In this document: piece after piece, positions 49,068-58,275 of the stretch
Layout of the letters: the number at the start of each line of letters is the position of its first letter
How positions within the stretch are numbered: the first letter of the stretch is position 1
Assembly: GCA_002360925.1 (NCBI GenBank)
Contig: DERN01000016.1
Coordinates: 1 to 64,000, forward strand
DNA from: Flavobacteriaceae bacterium UBA3339
GTDB lineage: Bacteria > Bacteroidota > Bacteroidia > Flavobacteriales > Flavobacteriaceae
Length of the DNA stretch: 64,000 bases
Direction of reading: 5' to 3'
Notes under the pieces: model-generated
What the model saw: only the letters and a program-made list of their open reading frames with translations
Told to the model about the DNA's origin: nothing
Databases searched by the model: none
Made by a program: the position numbers and the translations under genes

Positions 49068-50039
49068 ATGGCAAAAGTATTAACTGGAGTTCAAAGTACC
49101 GGAACCCCACACTTAGGGAATCTTTTAGGAGCAATTCTGCCAGCAATTAAAATGGCAAACGATCCTAAAAATGAAACGTTTTTGTTTATCGCCGATTTAC
49201 ATACGGCGACACAGATTAAAGACGCGAAAATTTTAAAAGAAAATACATATAGTGTGGCTGCAACTTGGCTTGCGTGTGGATTAGATACCAATAGAGTAAC
49301 TTTCTACAAACAGTCGAGCGTACCACAAACTTGCGAGCTTACTTGGTACTTAAGCTGTTTTTTTCCGTTTCAGCGTTTAACTTTAGCACATTCGTTTAAA
49401 GACAAAGCAAGTTATTTAGAAAATGTAAATGCCGGATTATTTACGTATCCGATGTTGATGGCAGCTGATATTTTATTGTACGATGCAGAATTTGTTCCTG
49501 TAGGGAAAGATCAATTGCAGCATTTAGAAATTACGCGCGATGTTGCTTCGCGTTTTAATCATCAAATGGGTGATACATTTGTTGTTCCAGAAGCGTCGAT
49601 TGCCGAAGACATTATGATAATTCCCGGAACAGATGGCGAAAAAATGAGTAAATCTCGTAACAACTTCATTAATATTTTCGAAAACGATAAAACGTTGCGC
49701 AAACAAATTATGAATATTGTAACAGATGCTACTCCGCTTGAAGCGCCTAAAAATCCTGATACGTGCAATGTTTTCGCTATTTACAAGTTGTTAGCTTCAC
49801 CTGAACAAATTGCAGAAATGCGTGCTAATTACGAAGGTGGAAATTATGGTTACGGACATGCAAAACAAGCATTGTTTGAGTTGATTTGTGATACGTTTAA
49901 AGAAACGCGCGAAAAATATAACTATTACATAAACAATTTAGAAGAGGTTGATCGCTTTTTAAGCGAAGGAGCCGCAAAAGCTACCGTTATTGCAAACGCA
50001 ACTTTAAAACGTGTTCGTGAAAAAATGGGATATGAATAA
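49068..50039 (+). CDS. trpS: tryptophanyl-tRNA synthetase
   Basis: The protein has 323 residues. The class I HIGH-type motif is GTPHLGNLLGA (about 12-22), the KMSKS motif is GEKMSKSRNNF (about 192-202). FPVGKDQLQHLEITRDVASR-type sequence (VPVGKDQLQHLEITRDVA) and SVPQTCELTWYLSCFFPF are also typical. It charges tRNA-Trp in the cytosol. Monocistronic with a strong terminator that converges on dprA. Confidence 0.97.
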   Translation: MAKVLTGVQSTGTPHLGNLLGAILPAIKMANDPKNETFLFIADLHTATQIKDAKILKENTYSVAATWLACGLDTNRVTFYKQSSVPQTCELTWYLSCFFPFQRLTLAHSFKDKASYLENVNAGLFTYPMLMAADILLYDAEFVPVGKDQLQHLEITRDVASRFNHQMGDTFVVPEASIAEDIMIIPGTDGEKMSKSRNNFINIFENDKTLRKQIMNIVTDATPLEAPKNPDTCNVFAIYKLLASPEQIAEMRANYEGGNYGYGHAKQALFELICDTFKETREKYNYYINNLEEVDRFLSEGAAKATVIANATLKRVREKMGYE

Positions 50040-50048
50040 AAAGATACA

Positions 50049-50080
50049 AAAACGCTTTTCAAAATTGAAAAGCGTTTTTT
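50049..50080. terminator. bidirectional intrinsic terminator between trpS and dprA
   Basis: AAAAACGCTTTTCAA-AATTGAAAAGCGTTTTTT is a perfect stem with A- and T-runs. Confidence 0.78.
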
Positions 50081-50094
50081 ATTGAAAGACGAAA

Positions 50095-51201
50095 TTATCT
50101 CAACTTAAACATTTTTCCTTGTAAACTTACAATAACTCCGTTTAATTCCAACATCATTAAATTCGCGTTTAAAATTGACATATCTAAATCAGTTTCGATT
50201 GCAATTTCGTCGATATGAAGTGTTTTATTTTGTAAACATTTTACTATTTTTTGTTCCGTTTCTGAAAAGGATTTTAAATCTAAAATAGGTTCTGAAACTT
50301 TTTGAGAAGTATTCTTTATTCTATTCCAGCTTAAATCATCTGCGATTTGATTAAAATCATAAAGTAATTGGGCTTTGTTTTGTTGAATCAATTTTAAGCA
50401 ACCTTTACTAAATTCGTCCGTAATTTTTCCGGGCAAAGCATAAACTTCTCTTCCATAATCTCCGGCAAAAATTGCCGTTGAAAGCGAACCACCTGTTTCG
50501 GCACTTTCGATTACAACGGTTGCTCGACTTAAACCTGCGATGATTCTATTTCTACGCAGAAATAATTCGGGTGCTAATTTGTTAAACGCAGTATATTCGG
50601 TTAAAATCAATCCGTTTTCTTCTAAATCTTGGTAAAATTTTGAATGAACTTTTGGATAATATTTCGCAAAACTGGTTCCCATTACTGCAACTGCGCCGAG
50701 TTTGTTTTTTCTAGTTTCTTTATACGTGTAAACATCAACTCCGTAAGCCATTCCACTTACAATTGTTGGATTAAATATCTTTAATTCGGCAATTAGTTTT
50801 TCAATCATTTCTTTTCCGTAGACAGACATTTTTCGAGTTCCGACAATCGAAATATTGTGATGATTCAATAAATTCAAATCTCCTTTATAAAAAAGAACAA
50901 TCGGCGCATCGGCACATTCTTTTAAAAGTTTAGGATAATTTTCATCCAAAATTCCGATCCATTTAATGTTATTTTTATGAATGAATTCAATTTCGCTTTC
51001 AATCAAATTCAAATCAATACTTCTAAAAAGATTCTTTAATCGGCTCTTTGTTGTTTGATTTTCGATTGTTCTTTCAAAAACATCTTCGTCAAAAATATCG
51101 GACGCTTTTTTGAATTGCTCTAATAATTTCCGAGCATTCAAAACTCCAATTCCTTCACAAGCGAGTAATTTTAGGTAAGATGTTAAAGTTTTAGTTTCCA
51201 T
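50095..51201 (-). CDS. dprA: DNA-processing protein DprA
   Basis: The protein has 368 residues. The Rossmann-like core shows ISIVGTRKMSVYGKEMIEKL (about 117-136), VSGMAYGVDVYTYKETRKNK, and FLRRNRIIAGLSRATVVIES with GSLSTAIFAGDYGREVYALPG. A C-terminal winged helix (LHIDEIAIETDLDMSILNAN) follows. The N-terminal helix-hairpin-helix-like part has LKLLACEGIGVLNARKLLEQ. DprA loads RecA on incoming single-stranded DNA during natural transformation; recA and comF are also in this window but not adjacent. Single gene. Confidence 0.93.
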   Translation of the reverse strand: METKTLTSYLKLLACEGIGVLNARKLLEQFKKASDIFDEDVFERTIENQTTKSRLKNLFRSIDLNLIESEIEFIHKNNIKWIGILDENYPKLLKECADAPIVLFYKGDLNLLNHHNISIVGTRKMSVYGKEMIEKLIAELKIFNPTIVSGMAYGVDVYTYKETRKNKLGAVAVMGTSFAKYYPKVHSKFYQDLEENGLILTEYTAFNKLAPELFLRRNRIIAGLSRATVVIESAETGGSLSTAIFAGDYGREVYALPGKITDEFSKGCLKLIQQNKAQLLYDFNQIADDLSWNRIKNTSQKVSEPILDLKSFSETEQKIVKCLQNKTLHIDEIAIETDLDMSILNANLMMLELNGVIVSLQGKMFKLR

Positions 51202-51352
51202 TTATATTTTTGATTGTCAAACTTTTATAAATATAAATCATTTTTTAAATTTGAAGAGGAAGATTCATTTTAATCTTTTTAGGTTATTAACAATCAGTCA
51301 AAATTGTTGATAACATTTGTGAATAAATTTCTTTAAGAACTATTGATTCGTT

Positions 51353-51360
51353 AATTTTGC
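51353..51360 (+). promoter_or_regulatory. -7 element TAATTTTG of the HU-CCDC81/SPOR gene
   Basis: TAATTTTG fits TAnnTTTG and ends three bases before the ATG at 51364; the transcript may be leaderless. Confidence 0.5.
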
Positions 51361-51363
51361 CTT

Positions 51364-52299
51364 ATGATGATCGAGAAACATATTTCAGCATTATTATATC
51401 GTTACCAATGTGTAATGGTTCCTTGTTTTGGCGCGTTTATTACCGAAACGGTTTCTGCACGCTATAACGAAACAAGCAATACGTTTGCGCCGCCTAAAAA
51501 AACGATTTTGTTTAACAGTTTGTTACAACAAAACGATGGTTTGCTTGCAAATCATATTGCGTTAGAAGAACATATTTCGTTTAACGAAGCGGTTATAAAG
51601 ATTCAAGAGCAAGTTGCACTTTGGAAAACAGCTTTAGAAGTTAAAGATGTTCTTTATTTAAAGAACATTGGCGAATTATCATTAAATAATGAGCAAAAAG
51701 TAGTTTTTGAACCAATTGGATCAACGAATTATTTAACCTCTTCTTTTGGATTAACTGCTGTAGCTTCGTCTGGAATTTCAAGAAATCAGGAAGAAACAAA
51801 AGTCGTAAAATTACCTGTCGAAAAAAGTAAACCTCGCTTACAATGGATGCGTTATGCAGCTGTTTTAGTTGCAGGAATTGGTTTGTATGGATCGTTTTCG
51901 ACTTATCAGGAATATGAAGTTTATAAAGAGCAAAAATTGGCTGTTGAAAAGGAAGTTCAAAATCAGTTAGAACAAAAATTACAACAAGCTACTTTTGTAA
52001 TTGAAGCGCCCAAAGTTGTAAAGGAAAAAATTGCCGAAGTTGCCGAAACTGTTGCAACGCCACCAGCAAAACCTTTTCATATTGTAGCCGGAGCATTCAA
52101 GACCGAAGCTAAAGCACAAATCTTAACAGATGAACTTAAAGCTAAAGGTTACGCAAATGCAAAATATTTAGCAAAATCTAAACACAATATGCGCCAAGTG
52201 GTTTATAATAGTTACACAACGCAAGAAGAAGCTCAGAAAGATTTGCGCTTGATTCATGAAAAAGTAAATAAAGACGCATGGATTTATATTGAAAATTAA
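51364..52299 (+). CDS. HU-CCDC81 and SPOR domain membrane protein
   Basis: The protein has 311 residues. Two HU-like (CCDC81-type) modules occupy about 1-125 (ISALLYRYQCVMVPCFGAFI, FNEAVIKIQEQVALWKTALE, LYLKNIGELSLNNEQKVVFE). A single membrane helix is at about 160-178 (MRYAAVLVAGIGLYGSFS). A coiled linker and then a SPOR domain follow from about 237 (FHIVAGAFKTEAKAQILTDE, KHNMRQVVYNSYTTQEEAQK). SPOR domains bind denuded glycan strands at the septum; the HU-like part may bind DNA in the cytosol. It may link chromosome and cell wall during division, but that is family-level inference. Monocistronic with terminator. Confidence 0.88.
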   Translation: MMIEKHISALLYRYQCVMVPCFGAFITETVSARYNETSNTFAPPKKTILFNSLLQQNDGLLANHIALEEHISFNEAVIKIQEQVALWKTALEVKDVLYLKNIGELSLNNEQKVVFEPIGSTNYLTSSFGLTAVASSGISRNQEETKVVKLPVEKSKPRLQWMRYAAVLVAGIGLYGSFSTYQEYEVYKEQKLAVEKEVQNQLEQKLQQATFVIEAPKVVKEKIAEVAETVATPPAKPFHIVAGAFKTEAKAQILTDELKAKGYANAKYLAKSKHNMRQVVYNSYTTQEEAQKDLRLIHEKVNKDAWIYIEN

Positions 52300-52302
52300 T
52301 TA

Positions 52303-52331
52303 GAAAGAGGTCATATTTGACCTCTTTTTTA
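52303..52331 (+). terminator. intrinsic terminator after the SPOR gene
   Basis: AAAGAGGTCA-TATT-TGACCTCTTTTTT is a nine-base-pair stem with T-run. Confidence 0.75.
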
Positions 52332-52374
52332 GTATAAATTCATTAAATAGGCTTATTTTTGCAAAAAAATATCT

Positions 52375-52887
52375 ATGCAGACTAAAACCCCTAAAGATTC
52401 TATCACGATTCTTACAGATATAGTTCTTCCTGGTGAAACCAATCCGCTAAACAATTTGTTTGGTGGCGAATTATTGGCACGTATGGATCGCGCAGCAAGT
52501 ATTACAGCTCGCAGACATTCCCGCAGAATTTGTGTTACAGCTTCTGTAAACAATGTTGCTTTTAACAAAAGTATTCCTTTAGGAAGCGTTGTAACGATTG
52601 AAGCAAAAGTTTCGCGCACTTTTAGAACTTCTATGGAAATATTTTTAGATGTTTGGATCGAAGATCGCGAATCGGGAAATAGATTAAAAGCAAACGAAGC
52701 TATTTATACTTTTGTTGCAGTTGATGAAACTGGAACTCCGGTTGAGATTGCAGGTATCGAACCTGAAACGGAAGAAGAAATAGCACGTTTCGACGCAGCA
52801 TTGCGCAGAAAGCAATTAAGCTTGGTATTGGCAGGAAAAATGAAACCAAGCGAAGCAACAGAATTAAAAGCATTATTTAATAGCTAG
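52375..52887 (+). CDS. acyl-CoA thioesterase (hotdog fold)
   Basis: The protein has 170 residues. The hotdog motif is TNPLNNLFGGELLARMDRAA (about 22-41), with the conserved Asn and Gly-Gly-Glu and Asp pattern of the YciA/BFIT type, then NVAFNKSIPLGSVVTIEAKV and TFVAVDETGTPV. It hydrolyses acyl-CoA in the cytosol; chain-length preference cannot be read. A -7 element TATTTTTG (52354-52361) lies 13 nt before the ATG. A terminator-like AAATCGATC/GATCGATTTT dyad follows the stop at about 52888-52912. Confidence 0.9.
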   Translation: MQTKTPKDSITILTDIVLPGETNPLNNLFGGELLARMDRAASITARRHSRRICVTASVNNVAFNKSIPLGSVVTIEAKVSRTFRTSMEIFLDVWIEDRESGNRLKANEAIYTFVAVDETGTPVEIAGIEPETEEEIARFDAALRRKQLSLVLAGKMKPSEATELKALFNS

Positions 52888-52943
52888 AAATCGATCTAAA
52901 CGATCGATTTTTACTTTTAAGACTAAAATCTAAATACATACAA

Positions 52944-53732
52944 ATGAAATCTATTTTTAAAACAGCAATTTTAGCACTAACCATATCTTTTTCGAGCAAT
53001 ATTTGGGCTTGGGGAACAACAGGGCACAGAGTAGTTGCAGAAATTGCAGAGCGAAATTTATCTCGTAAAGCTAAAAAGGAAATCAAAAAGATTATTGGAA
53101 ATCAAAAATTGGCTTATTGGGCAAATTGGCCCGATTTTATTAAATCAGACAATACTTGGAAATTTGCTGATTCTTGGCATTATGTAAATATGCCCGGAGA
53201 TTTGTCTCATGATGATTTTTTAAAGGAATTAAACAATTCATCAGATGATAATTTATATAAACGTGCTTTGATTTTAATTGACGAATTAAAGAAAAAGGAT
53301 TTGCCGAACGAGAAAAAACAACAATATCTTTATTTCTTGATTCATATAATTGGAGACGCTCATCAACCTATGCACATTGGTAGAGCAGAAGATTTAGGCG
53401 GAAACAGAATTACTTTAGAATGGTTTGGTTCTAAAACGAATTTACATACGATTTGGGATTCTAAATTGGTCGATTTTGAACAATACAGTTATACAGAATA
53501 TGCTGATGTTTTAAATATCTTATCAAAAAGTCAAATAAAAGAAGTTCAAAATGGTTCTTTAGAAAACTGGATTTTTGATTCGTATTCGGTTTCTAATAAA
53601 ATTTACAATGAAGTAACGAAAGACGAAAATTTAAAATACCGTTATCAATACTTAAATAAAGACCGTGTTGAACAACAACTTCAAAAAGGAGGTTTACGTT
53701 TATCGAAGGTTTTAAACGAAATTTTTAAATAA
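52944..53732 (+). CDS. S1/P1-type zinc nuclease, secreted
   Basis: The protein has 262 residues. A signal peptide (MKSIFKTAILALTISFSSNI, cut after WA) exposes the N-terminal Trp of WGTTGHRVVAEIAERNL, the first zinc ligand of this family. The further ligands are visible: NWPDFIKS, SWHYVN, FLIHIIGDAHQPMHIG (HxxxDxHQPLH-like) and NLHTIWDSKLVD. All three-zinc-site residues appear present, so an active single-strand nuclease and 3'-nucleotidase is likely, in periplasm or outside. It may serve nucleotide scavenging. Monocistronic, strong terminator. Confidence 0.93.
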   Translation: MKSIFKTAILALTISFSSNIWAWGTTGHRVVAEIAERNLSRKAKKEIKKIIGNQKLAYWANWPDFIKSDNTWKFADSWHYVNMPGDLSHDDFLKELNNSSDDNLYKRALILIDELKKKDLPNEKKQQYLYFLIHIIGDAHQPMHIGRAEDLGGNRITLEWFGSKTNLHTIWDSKLVDFEQYSYTEYADVLNILSKSQIKEVQNGSLENWIFDSYSVSNKIYNEVTKDENLKYRYQYLNKDRVEQQLQKGGLRLSKVLNEIFK

Positions 53733-53765
53733 AAAACGAGCAACTTAAAGTTGCTCGTTTTTTTA
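53731..53765. terminator. bidirectional intrinsic terminator
   Basis: AAAAAACGAGCAACTT-AAAGTTGCTCGTTTTTT is a perfect stem with A- and T-runs between the nuclease (+) and the Ser/Arg-rich protein (-). Confidence 0.8.
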
Positions 53766-53769
53766 TTTA

Positions 53770-55062
53770 TTATCTGCTTCCTCTTGTCATTCCGCCACCA
53801 GAAGAACTTCTTCCACTACCGCCCATTGAACCAGAACTTCTACTCATTGAAGGAGCCGAACTACGACTCATACTCGGTGAAGAGCTTCTGCTCATTGTGG
53901 GTGCTGAACTTCTAGAAATGTTCGAAGATGAAGATCTTACATTACTACTTGGCTGACTGAAACTTCTACTTGGCTGAGAAGATATTCTTGATGAACGTTC
54001 GATTCTTGAACTTGCAGGAACTACCTCGCTTCTACTTCTTGTATTCGAAATATTACTACTTCTGTTAATTGTTGCTGTATTACTTCTTCCAGAAGAAATA
54101 TTCGATCTATCAGAATTTAATGTAGCATTATTTGAACGTACTCTAGAAAATTCTTCGCTTGAAACCCTTTGACGAGTTGTTGCCGAACGTCCTTCTGTCG
54201 ATAAATTTCTATTATCTAAGTTGTATGTTCTGCTTACTCCTTCAGATCTTCCTCTCGTATTGCCATCAGCACTTCTTAAACTTGAACGAGAATTTTCAAC
54301 GCTTCGCGAACCTCTTGAAGTATCTAAAGCTCTTCTGTTTGTTACATTTTCGTTTCTACTAGCAAACGATCTATTTGGACTTTGACGTTCTAACGAATTT
54401 CCGCGAACTCCGCTATACATTCTGTCTGCGCGTACTAAACGACGATTATCTGTGTAGCTGTATCTATTTCTATGATCGATATGCGTATAAATATGTCTGT
54501 GGTAACTAAACACCGGCATTGGACGCCAATATGAATAATATGTTGGGTAATATCCCCAATACCAAGGCGAATAATACGGACGATACGTTGTTAACCAGAA
54601 CATATCAAAGAAAATCGGTGTTGTATAGTAGTAAGGCTCGTAAATATAGTTTGGACCATAAATGTAAGTGTTTCCTACAATTTGTACTTGAACCGTTTTA
54701 TTTTTTTGACGCTCTAACTCGATCGTTGCAACATCTTGAAATTGATCCTGAGCCAATACAGCTTGTATTACAATGATACGAGCATCGCCTTCGGCAACTT
54801 CTACAACTCTTAAATAATCTACATAATTATCGTTATTTAAATCTAAGTTCGAAATTTGAGCAGAAGGATCATTTAAGCGTCGCTCAAAATCTTCTAAGTC
54901 TCTAGATTCACCAAAAATGGATGCTACCGCCTGCAAATCTAGATTATCAGAAATATCGTAATTCTGAGCTACAACAGTTGCATTAGTTCTGTTGTATTGC
55001 GCATTGCTAACTCCTGCGGTTAACATTGCTGCTGCTATTAATGCGAATCTAAATATTTTCAT
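53770..55062 (-). CDS. secreted protein with Tyr/Trp-rich middle and Ser/Arg-rich tail
   Basis: The protein has 430 residues. A signal peptide (FRFALIAAAMLTAGVSNAQ) is followed by a small folded region (DNLDLQAVASIFGESRDLED and NLDLNNDNYVDYLRVVEVAE), then a stretch extremely rich in Tyr, Trp and Pro at about 130-190 (FWLTTYRPYYSPWYWGYYPT). From about 200 to the end it is low-complexity Ser/Arg/Asn/Thr, finishing in repeats of SRSSAPSM and a Gly/Ser/Arg-rich end. It is probably exported and partly disordered. No family with known function is recognised. Its transcript has its own terminator. Confidence 0.75.
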   Translation of the reverse strand: MKIFRFALIAAAMLTAGVSNAQYNRTNATVVAQNYDISDNLDLQAVASIFGESRDLEDFERRLNDPSAQISNLDLNNDNYVDYLRVVEVAEGDARIIVIQAVLAQDQFQDVATIELERQKNKTVQVQIVGNTYIYGPNYIYEPYYYTTPIFFDMFWLTTYRPYYSPWYWGYYPTYYSYWRPMPVFSYHRHIYTHIDHRNRYSYTDNRRLVRADRMYSGVRGNSLERQSPNRSFASRNENVTNRRALDTSRGSRSVENSRSSLRSADGNTRGRSEGVSRTYNLDNRNLSTEGRSATTRQRVSSEEFSRVRSNNATLNSDRSNISSGRSNTATINRSSNISNTRSRSEVVPASSRIERSSRISSQPSRSFSQPSSNVRSSSSNISRSSAPTMSRSSSPSMSRSSAPSMSRSSGSMGGSGRSSSGGGMTRGSR

Positions 55063-55128
55063 TTTTAATGGATTTAGTCATTTACACTTACTATTTATCA
55101 AGTAGTGTGCCAAAAACTGTTTAAAATA

Positions 55129-55155
55129 AAAAAAGACCTCAAAATGAGGTCTTTA
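55129..55155 (-). terminator. terminator after the OmpA-family gene
   Basis: On the minus strand AAAGACCTCATTTTGAGGTC then TTTTTTTA gives an eight-base-pair stem and T-run, 18 nt after the stop codon. Confidence 0.75.
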
Positions 55156-55172
55156 ATTACTATTCTTTTAAT

Positions 55173-57083
55173 TTATTTCTGAGTAATAATAAACTCTGAA
55201 CGGCGATTTATCGCGTGTTGTTCATCTGTACAGTTTTCACCACAATCAACTTTTGGTTGACTTTCTCCGTATCCACGAGCTTCTAAACGAACAGCGTTAA
55301 TACCTTTAGAAACTAAATATTGTTTAGTTGATTGTGCACGTTGATCTGATAAACGTAAGTTATAAGCATCGTTACCTCTGTTGTCCGTATGAGATTCAAT
55401 TTTAATTTTCATACCAGGATTACGTTGTAAGATTTGAACTAATTTATTCAATTCAAACGCTCCTTGTTGAGTAATATTTGATTTATCGAATTCAAAATAA
55501 ATATCTCCTAAAACGATTTTATCATCAATTACGATCATTTCAATAGGACGTAATTCAACATCAACTGGGTATTTTCCGTTACCCCATTTCTGAAGTTCTA
55601 CATCTTTACTTTCATAACCTTCAGCGGTTACTTGTAAAGCAAAAACTTTATTACAATCGGTATCGTAACGAACAATTCCGTAAGAATCTGTAAAACGAGT
55701 TTCGATAATATTTTGATCGTAATCTAAAATCGCTACTTGAGCGTCTTTTAAAATTGCTCCCGTTTTCACATCTTTTACAGTGATAACCATTTCGGTTACA
55801 CAAACTGGGCGAACTTTGTAAATATCATCGCGTCCAACACGATTAGTCGATAAAAATCCGATTTCTTTTTCAGGATAATACGATAAATGAAAATCGTCTT
55901 TAGCTGTATTAATTGGATCTCCAATGTTGCGAACCTTAGCATTTTGATCTGTTAGATCGAACATATATAAATCCATTCCACCAAATCCTTTGTGAGCATC
56001 TGAAGCAAAAATTAACTTTCCGTCTTCAGAAATAAAAGGGAAAGATTCACGACCTTCGGTATTTACAATTGTTCCTAAGTTTTCAGGTGTTCCGTAAGTT
56101 CCATCCTCATTTAAATCTACACGCCAAATATCCATATCACCAACAGTTCCTGGCATATCTGAAGCAAAATACAACGTTTTACCATCAGGAGTAACCGCTG
56201 GATTACTTACCATATATTCGGTTGAGTTAAAAGGAACGGCTTCTATATTTTTCCATTTCTTTCCGTCATATTTAGCTCGGTAAACGCTTAATTTACCTTT
56301 CTTTAAACGGTTCTTTTTGTCTTTTTCATATTTTCCGCCACGGAAACTCTCAGTTGCAAAAAACATTGTTTGACCATCTTTTGTAATCGTTACAGGTCCG
56401 TCGTGATATTTAGTATTTAATTCGTTTACAGGTTTCGTGTCTTTAAACTTTTCTTCATCGGCAACATAAGTAGTTGCATAAACGTTTAAGAAAGGTTGAT
56501 TATTCCAACCATATTTCTTTTTAGATTCGTCACGAGCCGAAGCAAAATAAAGCGTATTGTCTTCTGTTAAAACTCCACCGAAATCTGAAAATTGAGAATG
56601 ATTCATTCTACTGTCGTCAAAAGTAAATAAGGCTTCCTGACTTCTTAAAGCAGGAATATAATCTGGATCTTTTAAAAATTCGATTGAACGAGAATCTTCT
56701 GGTTTTAAATCAGCAAACTTCTTCATTACTTTGTTCGAAGCTTCGTATCTTCCGCTCGCTTTTAACATTTGAGCATATTTAAAATACACTTCAGCATCTT
56801 GATTTTCATTCATTTCAATTGCTTTAGCATACCATTTTGCAGATTCTACGGTATTGAAAACGTGATAATAACTTTCGGCTAATTGTAAAATTACATAGCT
56901 ATCTGTTTTTTCACCACGAACTAATTTTTTATAATGTTCTATCGCTTCTATATACTCATATCTTTTAAACAAGTTGTCGGCATGTTTTAAACGCTCTTGA
57001 GGCGTACTGATATAAGCTGTGTTTTGGGCTTGCGCTGTATATAATGTACCTAATAATAAAAGTGATAAGTATATTTTTTTCAT
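55173..57083 (-). CDS. OmpA-family protein with TPR and beta-propeller regions (PorE-like)
   Basis: The protein has 636 residues. A signal peptide (MKKIYLSLLLLGTLYTAQA) is followed by TPR repeats at about 30-140 (RYEYIEAIEHYKKLV, AKWYAKAIEMNENQDAEVYF). Next are WD40/PD40-like repeats at about 160-420 (DNTLYFASARDESKK, DGKTLYFASDMPG, DGKLIFASDAHKGFGGMDLY) and a carboxypeptidase-regulatory-like domain at about 425-505 (ITVKDVKTGAILKDAQVAIL). The C-terminal OmpA domain has DIYFEFDKSNITQQGAFELN and ESHTDNRGNDAYNLRLSDQR. This architecture is that of PorE and related OmpA proteins that tether T9SS or gliding machinery to peptidoglycan. It lies 17 bp after the PorP/SprF gene. Confidence 0.9.
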   Translation of the reverse strand: MKKIYLSLLLLGTLYTAQAQNTAYISTPQERLKHADNLFKRYEYIEAIEHYKKLVRGEKTDSYVILQLAESYYHVFNTVESAKWYAKAIEMNENQDAEVYFKYAQMLKASGRYEASNKVMKKFADLKPEDSRSIEFLKDPDYIPALRSQEALFTFDDSRMNHSQFSDFGGVLTEDNTLYFASARDESKKKYGWNNQPFLNVYATTYVADEEKFKDTKPVNELNTKYHDGPVTITKDGQTMFFATESFRGGKYEKDKKNRLKKGKLSVYRAKYDGKKWKNIEAVPFNSTEYMVSNPAVTPDGKTLYFASDMPGTVGDMDIWRVDLNEDGTYGTPENLGTIVNTEGRESFPFISEDGKLIFASDAHKGFGGMDLYMFDLTDQNAKVRNIGDPINTAKDDFHLSYYPEKEIGFLSTNRVGRDDIYKVRPVCVTEMVITVKDVKTGAILKDAQVAILDYDQNIIETRFTDSYGIVRYDTDCNKVFALQVTAEGYESKDVELQKWGNGKYPVDVELRPIEMIVIDDKIVLGDIYFEFDKSNITQQGAFELNKLVQILQRNPGMKIKIESHTDNRGNDAYNLRLSDQRAQSTKQYLVSKGINAVRLEARGYGESQPKVDCGENCTDEQHAINRRSEFIITQK

Positions 57084-57100
57084 AATTTATATTTAGCAGA

Positions 57101-58027
57101 TTAGAAATAACGTGATGAACTATGAGTTCTTTTCTTATAGAAAATATCGAATAAGACGAAAACTTCATGTGAACCACTTGCTGAATAATTTAGATCTGAA
57201 GTAATATAATCGTAAGCATATCCAACTCTAAGCTTTGGAGTAATTCTATAATTTACCATTGCTCCGAATGAATCTTGTAAACGATATGTTACACCAAATT
57301 CTAATTTATCGTTATACATTGCATTTACAGACAAATCAGCTGAAACAGGAGATTCTACAGCCATTTTTAACATGGTTGAAGGTTTTAATTTCCAATCTCT
57401 ATTTAAATCAAATACATAACCACCTGTTAAAAACATGTGCATAACGTCTGTTCCAAATTTGCGATTGTTTTTTTCCATATACGTATTTTGCATAAAGTTC
57501 GGAACACTAAATCCTACATAATACTTATCTGTAAAATAGAATAAACCAGCACCAACATTGAACAAAGATTCGCTAGTATCTTCAGAGAAAGCGATGTCAT
57601 TTTTATCAGGTAATGTTCCGTTTATATCACTAAACAAACCTATTTTTTGCATTGTTACCCCCCCTTTAACACCTAAAGCTAAACTATGACCTTTTCCTAG
57701 ACGAATTGTATAAGAAACGTCGGCAAAAACACTATTTTCAGTTACAGGTCCAATATTATCATTAATAAAAGACAATCCAACACCTAAGTTTTTTGCAACA
57801 GGAGTATGTAAAAACGCTGTTGCTGTTTTAGGTGCACCTTCTAAACCTGCCCATTGAGTTCTGTAAAGAATCCCTGTAGACATATAATCATTAATACCTG
57901 CATATGCCGGATTTATTACACTTTGATTGTACATATATTGCGTGTAATGAGGATCTTGCTGTGCAAAACCTTTTAAAGTACCAATTAGAACACAAGCTAA
58001 CGCAACAATACTTTTATTTAACTTCAT
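57101..58027 (-). CDS. PorP/SprF-family outer membrane protein
   Basis: The protein has 308 residues. A signal peptide ends in LKGFAQQDPHYTQYMYNQSV, and the mature start QDPHYTQYMYN with NPAYAG (VINPAYAGINDYM) is the hallmark of PorP/SprF proteins. The rest is beta-barrel: RTQWAGLEGAPKTATAFLHT, GVGLSFINDNIGPVTENSVF, GYAYDYITSDLNYSASGSHE. Such proteins attach T9SS-delivered adhesins, usually encoded next to them, to the cell surface. Here the partner downstream is the OmpA-family gene, and no long adhesin lies directly upstream (hflX is divergent). Confidence 0.92.
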   Translation of the reverse strand: MKLNKSIVALACVLIGTLKGFAQQDPHYTQYMYNQSVINPAYAGINDYMSTGILYRTQWAGLEGAPKTATAFLHTPVAKNLGVGLSFINDNIGPVTENSVFADVSYTIRLGKGHSLALGVKGGVTMQKIGLFSDINGTLPDKNDIAFSEDTSESLFNVGAGLFYFTDKYYVGFSVPNFMQNTYMEKNNRKFGTDVMHMFLTGGYVFDLNRDWKLKPSTMLKMAVESPVSADLSVNAMYNDKLEFGVTYRLQDSFGAMVNYRITPKLRVGYAYDYITSDLNYSASGSHEVFVLFDIFYKKRTHSSSRYF

Positions 58028-58237
58028 AAGACCGTATTTATTTTACAAATATATTCTATTTAATTTTTGAGACAATTCACTTCCAATCATTAACTAGCCG
58101 TATTCACTGAAAAACACGTGCTGTTAAGAAAATACTAAAATAATAATATTAATTTAATATAGTCAATATTTTTAATCAATATTTAAAAAAAATACTTTAT
58201 CCTAAATTTTGATACAACAATATCGAGTTCATTTTGA

Positions 58238-58245
58238 TAAATTTG
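58238..58245 (+). promoter_or_regulatory. -7 element TAAATTTG of hflX
   Basis: TAAATTTG fits TAnnTTTG, 30 nt before the hflX start; a TTTTG sits about 27 nt further upstream, a slightly long spacing for a -33 element. Confidence 0.45.
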
Positions 58246-58275
58246 TACTAAAATTATCTGATTAATACATTTTTC

